64,000 nt of DNA from CAYVIB01 sp964451365. Its GTDB lineage: Bacteria; Pseudomonadota; Gammaproteobacteria; Pseudomonadales; Cellvibrionaceae. Made by a program: the position numbers and the translations under genes. The stretch covers positions 28,216 to 92,215 of the forward strand of contig CAYVIB010000021.1 in the NCBI GenBank assembly GCA_964451365.1. Direction: 5' to 3'. Positions 32,863-40,394 of this stretch are shown piece by piece; positions within the stretch are counted from its first letter, which is position 1; each line of letters opens with the position of its first letter. Under the pieces are notes generated by a model, which did no database searches, was not told where the DNA came from, and saw only the letters and a list, made by a program, of their open reading frames with translations.

Positions 32863-33237
32863 ATGAACCGGGAGTGGGCACAACAGTTTGCGGAACAATG
32901 GATAGCGGCGTTCAATTCGCACGACCTCGAAAGGGTTTTCAGTTTTTATGCCGATGATTTCACCATGGCCTCGCCCTACATCGAGGAGCGAATGAACCTG
33001 GAAGATGGTAAGCTGAAAGGCAAGGACATGGTCCGGCCGTACTGGCAGAAAGCCCTGGCCGCGCAACCTCCACTGCTTTTTGTGCTAAAGGACGTTTTTG
33101 TCGGCGTGGATTCGGTGGTGATCTACTATGAAAGTGTTAATCGTAAAATGGTATGTGAAACTTTTATCTTTAACCACGAAGGCCGGATAATCAGCGCAAG
33201 TTCCCATCATGGGAGAGATGCCCAACGGCTGGTTTAA
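32863..33237 (+). CDS. NTF2/SnoaL-like protein
   Basis: A 124-residue small cone-shaped-fold protein. The N-terminal helix-loop WIAAFNSHDLERVFSFYADD and the ESVNRKMVCETFIFN strands fit the nuclear transport factor 2-like superfamily. These proteins may be enzymes, binding proteins or orphan domains; no catalytic residue points to one activity. The ATG is preceded by a strong GGAGG. The stop sits within the hairpin at 33227-33263. Confidence 0.75.
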   Translation: MNREWAQQFAEQWIAAFNSHDLERVFSFYADDFTMASPYIEERMNLEDGKLKGKDMVRPYWQKALAAQPPLLFVLKDVFVGVDSVVIYYESVNRKMVCETFIFNHEGRIISASSHHGRDAQRLV

Positions 33238-33263
33238 AACCACTTTGGCGTTTAAAACCAGCC
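33227..33263. terminator. Hairpin over both stop codons of convergent genes
   Basis: GGCTGGTTT (33227-33235) pairs exactly with AAACCAGCC (33255-33263), and the loop contains further TAAAAC/GTTTA pairing. The stop codons of the NTF2-like gene (plus) and the YqaA gene (minus) both lie in the hairpin, so it probably ends transcription from both sides. Confidence 0.65.
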
Positions 33264-33671
33264 AGGTAAAAACGCGAGTGCCAGATACCTGGAACCTTTG
33301 CCAATAGCAACCAGGATGATGAAGGGAATCAACGACACCCGCATAATACCGGCGATCAATGTCAACGCGTCTCCGCCAACAGGCAACCAGGCCATCAGCA
33401 AACTCCACTTGCCGTAACGGTTAAACCAGGCCTGGGCCTTCTTAATTTGCTTTTCCTTAAAATAAAACCAGCGTTTGTTTTTAAATTTCTGGATATATAA
33501 TCCGAGCCACCAGTTAACAATGGCGCCGAGGGTGTTGCCCGCGGTGGCGATAATAACCAGCGGCCAAATACTTCCCCCTTTTGCAATCAGCGCAATTAGC
33601 ACCACTTCGGAATAAAATGGCAGAATCGTGGCGGCGAGAAACGCGCTGGCAAACAGGGTGAGATAATCCAT
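33252..33671 (-). CDS. YqaA family (DedA/VTT-like) membrane protein
   Basis: A 139-residue polytopic membrane protein. The VTT-domain pattern is visible: LPFYSEVVLIAL, the AGNTLGAIVNWWLG motif with its reentrant glycines, and WSLLMAWLPVGGDALTLIAG. DedA/VTT proteins act in lipid scrambling or undecaprenyl-phosphate recycling in several bacteria; YqaA itself is uncharacterised. Its ATG overlaps the stop of the C26 peptidase gene by one base (TAATG), so the two are translationally coupled. It is the last gene of the amidoligase operon. Confidence 0.88.
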   Translation of the reverse strand: MDYLTLFASAFLAATILPFYSEVVLIALIAKGGSIWPLVIIATAGNTLGAIVNWWLGLYIQKFKNKRWFYFKEKQIKKAQAWFNRYGKWSLLMAWLPVGGDALTLIAGIMRVSLIPFIILVAIGKGSRYLALAFLPGWF

Positions 33672-34369
33672 TATTTTTGCGCGGCCGTTTCCACAATGGC
33701 GTTTCGTGTAAGCCAGCGAAACAGTGCAAAATGCGAAGGAAGATAAAACAGGTATTCAGGGTGCCACTGTACACCCAGGCCGCGTGACCTGCCAGGCCCG
33801 TGGGGCGTGTATTCAATAGCCTGCACGATATTATCGTTGTCGAGCGCGCTGATTGTAATGCTGTCACCGCATTGGTTTACCGCCTGGTAATGAAGGCTGT
33901 TAACTTTCATGGCCTCCTTTGCGCTTACTTCCCTGAGCAGTGATCGTGGCTCGATTTTTATTTTCTTCGTGGCCAGCAACTGTCGGCGGTTTGAAGTGCG
34001 CACACGCATCCGGCGAACATCGGCAAATAAATTTCCGCCACAAACCACATTCATCAGCTGCGCGCCCCGACAAATGCCCAATATCGGGATGCCATCATCC
34101 ATCGCCATTTTTAAACAGCGAATTTCCAGTGCGTCGCGGGCATGGTCATAATCCTCCCTGCCGGTGTATTCGCCGTTATACAACTCCGGATGAATGTCAT
34201 CCCCCCCGCCCACAACCAGCGCATCCAGGTCGTGAAGTTTAACGTTATGTTTCACTGAAATCCGGTACGGCCGCGCGCCGCACAGTATCAGTGCCATCCA
34301 GGTACACCACCAGGAAGGCGAAATACGTTTTGCGCTGCCGGTTACGCCAATCCGTGGTCTTTCAGCCAT
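33671..34369 (-). CDS. Gamma-glutamyl-gamma-aminobutyrate hydrolase-like C26 peptidase
   Basis: A 232-residue class I glutamine amidotransferase-fold hydrolase of the PuuD/peptidase C26 type. The nucleophile elbow is GICRGAQLMNV (Cys), and the His-Glu pair is in VQWHPEYL; VVGGGDDIHPELYN is another family block. Such enzymes cut gamma-glutamyl amide bonds. The start ATG at 34369 (MAERPRIGVTG) overlaps the amidoligase gene by 28 bases; a GTG/ATG further upstream would overlap more. Coupled to the amidoligase, it may reverse or process a gamma-glutamyl-type conjugate. Confidence 0.88.
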   Translation of the reverse strand: MAERPRIGVTGSAKRISPSWWCTWMALILCGARPYRISVKHNVKLHDLDALVVGGGDDIHPELYNGEYTGREDYDHARDALEIRCLKMAMDDGIPILGICRGAQLMNVVCGGNLFADVRRMRVRTSNRRQLLATKKIKIEPRSLLREVSAKEAMKVNSLHYQAVNQCGDSITISALDNDNIVQAIEYTPHGPGRSRGLGVQWHPEYLFYLPSHFALFRWLTRNAIVETAAQK

Positions 34370-35331
34370 GTGTCCAGCTGCTCCGTCCACTCATGTTTAT
34401 TTACGCCAAAAAGTTTATCCCGCGCGTGAATAAAATTATTTGCCAGCTCACTCAGTGCATCGATGTTGTTCGCCAGTCTCTCCACAATCAACCACTTATC
34501 CCACTCCGTTATCAGGGACCATTCGGGTTTTTCTATCTGGCAGTTGGGCAGGCGGTAGTGGAAAGCGGGCCGTTTTTTTATCAGCGGTTCGTTAATCAGG
34601 TTTTTTACCAGCGGCTCATTGATTTCGGCAAAAACCGGCAACATATCCAGCGCGCGATTGCGGGTGTGATTGTGGTGAAGGTAATCGGTAATTAGTTGAT
34701 TGATAGATAAATTACTCGAATACCGTGCAAGCAACTCAACATATTTTTCCGGAAACAGATCGACAAAAGGAGAAAGCTTGCGCGTAAAATCCACACGGTG
34801 TGCTTTCACCAGCCACCATTCCAGCAGGCAAAACGCCAGCAGGTAGTTTTTCAGCGTTGCGCAATCCAGCTCGGGTGCTTCGGCGTTAATTTGCAAACCA
34901 TAGGCGGCAATGGGTGATTCTTCCGTGCCGGTGGCTCCCGCTTCTCTCAACAGCGTCATCAGTGGTAATAACCGGTTCAATTGACTTACGGGAATGGGCG
35001 GGCAGACAACTTCGAGCGGTACTATCAGCATGGCGGCGCTTTTGAGGTATTCGAACCAGCGCTCGGAGTCGGTGGGAATACTTTCGTTTTTGGCAAGTTT
35101 TTTTATATACGAAGAATCGAGTTCCAGAACAAATTCGCCCAGGGTGTGAGAGAAACGGGCCTCGGCGGAAGTATCGTCTTGCAAGGCACAACCAAACTTT
35201 GATAACAGTTGCTTTGCCGCGTCATACTCCATTCCGGAAAATTCAACTTCAAAGCCGACGCGCCGCTCGCTATTGGATCGGGTTTTTGTAACGGGCGGCA
35301 ATGTAAAAACAGACTGTTGCGTCATGGTCAT
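34342..35331 (-). CDS. Putative amidoligase (carboxylate-amine ligase fold)
   Basis: A 329-residue protein of the Amidoligase_2 type, related in fold to glutamine synthetase and gamma-glutamylcysteine ligase. The N-terminal RVGFEVEFSGM block supplies the acidic metal-binding strand. The FVLELDSSYIKK block and AAYGLQINAEAPELD (the usual 'G.HvHv' region, here GLQINAE) complete the active-site core. Its ATP-dependent product is an amide bond between unknown partners. The ATG at 35331 has AGGAG seven bases upstream. First gene of an overlapping three-gene operon with a C26 hydrolase and a YqaA membrane protein. Confidence 0.82.
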   Translation of the reverse strand: MTMTQQSVFTLPPVTKTRSNSERRVGFEVEFSGMEYDAAKQLLSKFGCALQDDTSAEARFSHTLGEFVLELDSSYIKKLAKNESIPTDSERWFEYLKSAAMLIVPLEVVCPPIPVSQLNRLLPLMTLLREAGATGTEESPIAAYGLQINAEAPELDCATLKNYLLAFCLLEWWLVKAHRVDFTRKLSPFVDLFPEKYVELLARYSSNLSINQLITDYLHHNHTRNRALDMLPVFAEINEPLVKNLINEPLIKKRPAFHYRLPNCQIEKPEWSLITEWDKWLIVERLANNIDALSELANNFIHARDKLFGVNKHEWTEQLDTWLKDHGLA

Positions 35332-35600
35332 AACCAATCTCCTGCCTGGACCGCATCAGGAGCAAATTGCGCGCCGGATCTGGCGGGATTCATTTCCGGT
35401 GGTTGTAAAGCTTGGTCCGGCATCTGAAACACCGGCTTTTCCGTGCTGCATTATACGCAAGATGTACAGGTGGCGTTGGCAGGCGGCGCGCCATTCATCT
35501 TTTTGATGAATTTTTGTGAACAGGTTTTATTGTCCGCACCGGCGGGTTTTATAAATGATATGACCGGGATTGGCGAAAGCTTGGTAAGCAGTGCTATCTC

Positions 35601-36908
35601 TTAACGCGTTGGTAAATGAACGGTGACTTCCAGGCCTTGCGGTTGCCGGTTGGAAATGGTCAAACTGCCGGCGTGTTTTTCAACGGCTCGCTTTGCAATG
35701 CTCAGTCCCAGGCCGAAACCGTCGCTGTGCATCAAATTGCCAGCGCGATAGAATGGTGTGGTCAAATTACTTTCTTCATCCGTTTTTACGCCGGGCCCCG
35801 CGTCGCGGACAGAAATAATAATTTCCCTTGCCGCATCCCGTAACTCCATTTCCACAGGGGTTTCCGGCGGCGTATGTTTACAGGCGTTGCGCAGGATATT
35901 TTCCAATGCCCGTCTCAATAAATCGGCATCGGCGTTAATTTCAATCGGGTGATCCGGTTTGTTGAAAGTGATCGGATGGGATTCGTATTCATAGCGCACA
36001 TCCTGCACCAACTCATCCAGTAGTTCGGCGATATCGACCTGCTCAATCGAGATGGGCGTTTCCTGTAGGCGTGAGTAATCCAGAATTTGCTGAATCAGGC
36101 TATCCATCCGCTGGCACTCCAGATCAATGCGTTGGGTCACTTCCGGATCAGAGGCGCCACTCCTTTGCTCCACCAGCGCCGCCGCCGCCTGCAATCGGGC
36201 CAGCGGTGCGCGCAGTTCGTGGGAAACGTCGTGCAGCAATTGTTGTTGCAATTCGATATTTTGACTGATGTTTTCCGCCATCTGGTTGAATTCGCGCGCG
36301 AGGTCGCCGATTTCGTCGCCGCGATCGAGCAGCTTCGTATCCACGCGTGTTTGTAGTTCGCCGAGGGAAAATTTCCGGCTCAACTGGCCCAGGTTTTTCA
36401 ACGGCCGTGTAATCATCCAGGTTAAAAGCAGGCTTACCAGCGCGGAGGCACAGGAAATTAAGACGAAGCGCAGATAATTCAGTCGGTGAATGGCATCCAT
36501 TACAAAACGTGGCGGGCGTATTTGCCGGGTTATCGCGGTGTAGCGGTGGCCGGAATCGCTGATAACCACAATGCGTAATTCTCCTCGATCCGTTTTTGTC
36601 GGGCGCCCCCGACTGAATATCGTGTTGTCCTCCGAATCGACAATGGTGAGCGAATGGAGGCGATGAAATTCCCGCGGCGTCAACGGCGGTGGAAGCAGGC
36701 GGAGCGGCCCTTTCTTTTCATACTCGTTGACGATAAAGCCGGAGATTTGCTCTATACGCTCCCGGTGCCGCTCCTTGTGCCGGTTCAACTCGCTCATTTC
36801 GAGAACCACATACGTGGTGGCCACCATCACCAGCATGCTGGCGAGCCAGAACGCCAGGAATATTTTCCAGAACAGGCTGTTTATTCGGAATATGCCGACC
36901 TTTAACAC
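35601..36908 (-). CDS. cpxA: Sensor histidine kinase, CpxA-like
   Basis: A 435-residue membrane kinase. Helix one is near FWKIFLAFWLASMLVMVAT, a periplasmic sensor of about 110 residues follows, then the second helix and HAMP domain (WMITRPLKNLGQLSRKF). The phospho-acceptor His is in LHDVSHELRAPLARL; the ATPase boxes are NILRNACKHT (N), DAGPGV (G1) and GFGLGLSIAK (G2). In E. coli CpxA senses envelope stress and is inhibited by CpxP. The GTG start lies one base after the cpxR stop. The divergent cpxP and the Cpx box support this name. Confidence 0.9.
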   Translation of the reverse strand: MLKVGIFRINSLFWKIFLAFWLASMLVMVATTYVVLEMSELNRHKERHRERIEQISGFIVNEYEKKGPLRLLPPPLTPREFHRLHSLTIVDSEDNTIFSRGRPTKTDRGELRIVVISDSGHRYTAITRQIRPPRFVMDAIHRLNYLRFVLISCASALVSLLLTWMITRPLKNLGQLSRKFSLGELQTRVDTKLLDRGDEIGDLAREFNQMAENISQNIELQQQLLHDVSHELRAPLARLQAAAALVEQRSGASDPEVTQRIDLECQRMDSLIQQILDYSRLQETPISIEQVDIAELLDELVQDVRYEYESHPITFNKPDHPIEINADADLLRRALENILRNACKHTPPETPVEMELRDAAREIIISVRDAGPGVKTDEESNLTTPFYRAGNLMHSDGFGLGLSIAKRAVEKHAGSLTISNRQPQGLEVTVHLPTR

Positions 36909-36909
36909 G

Positions 36910-37626
36910 TCAACTGTCCGCGCCGTCGTCGCTGATAAACTGGTAGCCCACCCCGCGAACGGATTTGATCAGGTTGCTCGCCCGCAGGTGGGTGGACAGC
37001 TTTTGCCGGATACGGCTGATGTGCACATCGATACTGCGGTCGTAGGCGTTGAGCTTGCGGTGCAACACCTTTTCGGTCAGAAACTCCTTGCTCAGCACCT
37101 CACCTGCGGACTGCATCAACAAGGCAAGGGTATTGAATTCCGCGCTGGTCAGGTTGAGAGGTTTCCCCGCCAGGGTAACCTCCCGGCGGCCGATATCCAG
37201 GCGCACGCCGTTGGATTCGAGCACGGAGCGGGTGGTTCGATCCTGCGGCTCGGCGGTTCGTCGCAGTACCGCCCGCAGGCGCGCCGCCAGCTCGCGAGGG
37301 TTGCAGGGCTTGCCGATATAGTCGTCGGCGCCCATTTCCAGGCCGATAATGCGGTCAATATCATCGCCCCGCCCGGTCAGCATGATAATCGGCAGATTAA
37401 AACGGCTGCGCAGGGATTGCAGCACCTCCAGCCCGGCGACCCCCGGCATCATAATATCCAGCACTACCGCGTCATACTGACCTTCGTGTTTTATCGTCTC
37501 CAGCGCCCCGGCGCCCGAATGCACGGCGGACGCGGCAAAGCCGTCCCCTTCCAGGTATTCCACCAGCAACCTGCAGAGCGTAACGTCGTCGTCGACGAGG
37601 AGTATTTTGTGGGGTTCTTTGGTCAC
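36910..37626 (-). CDS. cpxR: Response regulator, CpxR-like
   Basis: A 238-residue OmpR/PhoB-family regulator. The receiver domain begins ILLVDDDVTLC; the phospho-accepting Asp is in DAVVLDIMMPG and the conserved Lys in YIGKPCNPREL. The C-terminal winged helix contains SAEFNTLALLM and AYDRSIDVHISRIRQKL, ending with IKSVRGVGYQF. It should bind the GTAAA-N5-GTAAA box at 37666-37680, between its own gene and cpxP, and so regulate both. The start is a GTG at 37626. Confidence 0.93.
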   Translation of the reverse strand: MTKEPHKILLVDDDVTLCRLLVEYLEGDGFAASAVHSGAGALETIKHEGQYDAVVLDIMMPGVAGLEVLQSLRSRFNLPIIMLTGRGDDIDRIIGLEMGADDYIGKPCNPRELAARLRAVLRRTAEPQDRTTRSVLESNGVRLDIGRREVTLAGKPLNLTSAEFNTLALLMQSAGEVLSKEFLTEKVLHRKLNAYDRSIDVHISRIRQKLSTHLRASNLIKSVRGVGYQFISDDGADS

Positions 37627-37665
37627 AGTTAAATCATATACCAGTGGTTGAATCGTTAGATCAAC

Positions 37666-37680
37666 TTTACTTAACTTTAC
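37666..37680 (-). promoter_or_regulatory. CpxR-binding site
   Basis: The minus strand reads GTAAAGTTAAGTAAA, a perfect GTAAA-N5-GTAAA CpxR box. It lies 40 bases upstream of the cpxR start and about 85 bases upstream of cpxP, so phospho-CpxR could activate both the divergent operons. Confidence 0.8.
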
Positions 37681-37764
37681 CCGTTGCTAACCCATCTTAG
37701 CATTGAGCAAGGGCATACTGACCCTGTACAACAAAAGGTTTCCGAATTTCCAACCAGGAGAGAA

Positions 37765-38232
37765 ATGACCATGAAAAAACCACTGTTGATTGCCACCATG
37801 TTGCTCGGCCTGTCGGGCATTGCGTTTGCCGGCGGACCGCACGGCGATTGCATGAAAGGTGAAGGCTTTCACCATAAGCACCATCGCGGGGAAAAAATGC
37901 TCGAGCGCAAACTGGACCTGACAGAGGAACAGCAAGCCAGCATCGACCAGATACGCGACCAGTATCGCGAACAGATGCGCGATGTGAGAGGCGACGGCCC
38001 CCGCTACGGCGAATTTATGGATCTTGACCCGAACGATCCGAACTATCAGGAACAGGTCCGGGCATTTGCCGAAGAGCGCGCGGAAGAGGTGGAACAACGC
38101 ATACTGCTGAATGCGGAAAAGCACGCGAAAATTCATGCCGTGTTAACGGAAGAGCAAAGGGAAAAACTGAAAGAACTGCATGAAAAGCGCAAGCAGAAAT
38201 TTAAAGAGCGTTACCAGAACCGCATGGAATAA
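37765..38232 (+). CDS. cpxP: CpxP/Spy-family periplasmic chaperone-inhibitor
   Basis: A 155-residue exported helical protein. The signal peptide is MTMKKPLLIATMLLGLSG followed by IAFA; the mature part is rich in His (GFHHKHHRGEK) and then forms long charged helices. Two LTxxQ-type motifs are present (LDLTEEQQASI and VLTEEQREKL), the family signature. CpxP inhibits CpxA and binds misfolded proteins; the His-rich stretch may bind metal. The ATG at 37765 follows AGGAGAG. Divergence from cpxRA, with the CpxR box between them, matches the E. coli arrangement. Confidence 0.9.
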   Translation: MTMKKPLLIATMLLGLSGIAFAGGPHGDCMKGEGFHHKHHRGEKMLERKLDLTEEQQASIDQIRDQYREQMRDVRGDGPRYGEFMDLDPNDPNYQEQVRAFAEERAEEVEQRILLNAEKHAKIHAVLTEEQREKLKELHEKRKQKFKERYQNRME

Positions 38233-38241
38233 TCCATTGAG

Positions 38242-38269
38242 AAAAAGGGGCTATCACAGCCCCTTTTTT
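38242..38269 (+). terminator. Rho-independent terminator of cpxP
   Basis: AAAAAGGGGCT, a 5-base loop, AGCCCC and a T7 tract: a classic intrinsic terminator 10 bases after the cpxP stop. Confidence 0.95.
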
Positions 38270-38322
38270 ATTTTCATCTCCCGGCGTTAGACTGACGTTA
38301 TTTTTGCAACGGGAGCCACCAA

Positions 38323-39519
38323 ATGATCCACGGATTTACCAAAGTGGCGTTTATCATGTTCGCCTGTTTTGTTGCCGCCTGCAAGAAACCGGCGGATGAC
38401 TCGAACCCGGTCAGCCAGATCAATACCGACTGCACCATTTCCGCTTCCAACCCCCATGCTTCCGACGAGGCGCAACAACAGCTCACCTGGCTTATGCGCT
38501 TGTCGTGTGATGAAATTCCCGGCGTGCTGTCCGGCCAGAACGCGGGCCACGGCAGCGAGATAGCCAATGAGGAAAACCTGATGAGTTACGCCGCCACTTT
38601 CGGTGCGCTCCGGGAGCAAACCGGGAAACTGCCTGCCGTGTTGGGTATTGATTACGAGCACGACCGGATTTTTACCGCGAGCGAACTTGGCGAGGCCAAT
38701 AAATTTCTGATCAACCACGCGCGAAACGGCGGCCTGGTCACCATCAACTGGGCGCCCATCAGTCCCTGGGTGAATGACGAATCCGACGTGAAAGGTAATC
38801 CCGGCGATTGGCAAGGTACGCGGGCCAAGGCGCTGGGCGGCAGGGCGGACTATATCAACCTGTCGGAACTGCTCGATCCCGCAACAGGGGCGCACAAGGT
38901 TTGGATGAAAAAGCTCGACCGGATCGCCGCCGCACTGGACCAGTTGCAACAGGCCGGGGTAGTGGTGCTCTGGCGCCCGCTGCAGGAGATGAACGGCCAC
39001 TGGTTCTGGTGGGGCAACACCAGACCCATGCGCGATCCCGCGGAATATATTGCCGTGTGGCGACATATGCACAACTACTTTTCGCGGGAGAAAAAACTCA
39101 ATAACCTGTTGTGGGTGTTCTCGCCGAACAAATCCCTGCGCGTGAGCTCGATGGTGAATCGGCCGGCCCTGTGGGCGTATCCGGGTAACCGGTTCGTCGA
39201 TATTGTCGCCGGCACACTGTACAGCAACTCCCTGGAAATACCGGATTACAACGATTTCGTTAAAACCGGCAAACCCCTTGGCATGGCCGAGTACGGCGCG
39301 GACCTGCCGGCGGACGGCAAGCTCGATACCACCCTCTATGCCGAACGCCTGTTAAACGCCTTTCCGCGAGTTGCGTATTGGGTAAGTTGGCACAGTTATC
39401 CGTTGGGGGAGGGAAAATATTCCCGGCTTTCCCTGGTGGATAACCAAAAGGTGAAAGCCTTGCTCCATAACCCGCTGGTGTTGACGTTGGAAGACCTGCA
39501 AACGCGGCAAAAACCATAA
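38323..39519 (+). CDS. GH26 beta-mannanase lipoprotein
   Basis: A 398-residue lipoprotein; the signal ends in FVAAC, giving a lipid-anchored Cys. The GH26 (beta/alpha)8 barrel begins near residue 60 (LSGQNAGHGSEI). The acid/base Glu is about residue 222 in LWRPLQEMNGHWFWWG, and the nucleophile Glu about 323 in GMAEYGADLP. GH26 enzymes cut beta-1,4-mannan (some cut beta-1,3-xylan or beta-glucan). With the lipid anchor it may act at the cell surface or in the periplasm. GGGAG precedes the ATG. It supports a plant- or alga-polysaccharide-degrading lifestyle. Confidence 0.92.
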   Translation: MIHGFTKVAFIMFACFVAACKKPADDSNPVSQINTDCTISASNPHASDEAQQQLTWLMRLSCDEIPGVLSGQNAGHGSEIANEENLMSYAATFGALREQTGKLPAVLGIDYEHDRIFTASELGEANKFLINHARNGGLVTINWAPISPWVNDESDVKGNPGDWQGTRAKALGGRADYINLSELLDPATGAHKVWMKKLDRIAAALDQLQQAGVVVLWRPLQEMNGHWFWWGNTRPMRDPAEYIAVWRHMHNYFSREKKLNNLLWVFSPNKSLRVSSMVNRPALWAYPGNRFVDIVAGTLYSNSLEIPDYNDFVKTGKPLGMAEYGADLPADGKLDTTLYAERLLNAFPRVAYWVSWHSYPLGEGKYSRLSLVDNQKVKALLHNPLVLTLEDLQTRQKP

Positions 39520-39713
39520 CGGTTTTCCGTATGCTGGTTCCTTACCCGGAAGTATTCTTCATACGCAATCTTCGCACCGGATGATTATGTTTTTGTTTCC
39601 ACAACCGCAAAAGCCTCGGGTACAACGTGACAAGCTGGTGTGGGGCGGTACACAAGAGTGACCCGGGAAAACAGTACTGGTAGACTGTGGCTTTCAACTC
39701 AGTTTTTCCGGCA

Positions 39714-40358
39714 ATGGATAAAGATTCCATTTACAAGGCGCCCATCTCCGACGTGGAAGTTCGGCAACCGCTGCCGGACGCTTTCAGGCACGGTTCGCTC
39801 AGCGTGGGAAAATTACGGTTTGCGGTTATGCTTTCCGCACTTTATTTTCTTTTGCTGTTTCCGCTGGCCGGATTTTCCTTTATGTTGGGGCTGGATCCCG
39901 ACAGCAGCAGCTTCGATTTATGGGCCGATGCCCTTACCATTATTGCAATGCTCGTCTGGGTCTATCTGATACTGGTATTCAAATCGCTGCTCAATCTGCG
40001 TCTGGGATATTTTGGAGCGGACAGGTATATTTTGATCCTGTTGGTACTGAACGCGATCTTAAGTGTACTGTCCATTCTTTCCAATGCAAATGAAGATGTG
40101 TTCTCGCCGCTGAGCATCGCTACCGTTATCGGAATGATTCCACTGGGTATAGTGGCCATATTGTTTGGCAGGCGCTTGCTAAAAAATTCTCCCGACTATA
40201 GATACCTGTCGCTGTATGCGTGGACCAATATTATTTCGGGCATCTGTACCGCTACCGTCGTCCTGCTTGTCCTGGCGTTTCCGCTGAGTCTTGTATCCAC
40301 AGTAGCCATGGCAATGATTTTTTTAAATGCATCGAAAGAGTTGTCGCAAGCACAATAA
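39714..40358 (+). CDS. Hypothetical four- to five-helix membrane protein
   Basis: A 214-residue protein with an N-terminal soluble segment (MDKDSIYKAPISDVEV) of the kind seen in many small bacterial membrane proteins, then helices near LRFAVMLSALYFLLLF, ALTIIAMLVWVYLILV, ILILLVLNAILSVLSIL, IGMIPLGIVAILFG and CTATVVLLVLAFPLSLV. No known domain is recognised. A GTG at 39687 is an alternative start; the ATG at 39714 begins the familiar 'YxAP' N-terminus. It lies directly upstream of the helicase gene (36-base gap) and may be cotranscribed with it. Confidence 0.7.
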   Translation: MDKDSIYKAPISDVEVRQPLPDAFRHGSLSVGKLRFAVMLSALYFLLLFPLAGFSFMLGLDPDSSSFDLWADALTIIAMLVWVYLILVFKSLLNLRLGYFGADRYILILLVLNAILSVLSILSNANEDVFSPLSIATVIGMIPLGIVAILFGRRLLKNSPDYRYLSLYAWTNIISGICTATVVLLVLAFPLSLVSTVAMAMIFLNASKELSQAQ

Positions 40359-40394
40359 CTATTTTTACATTCGCGTCCGGTAAGAATTAAAACC

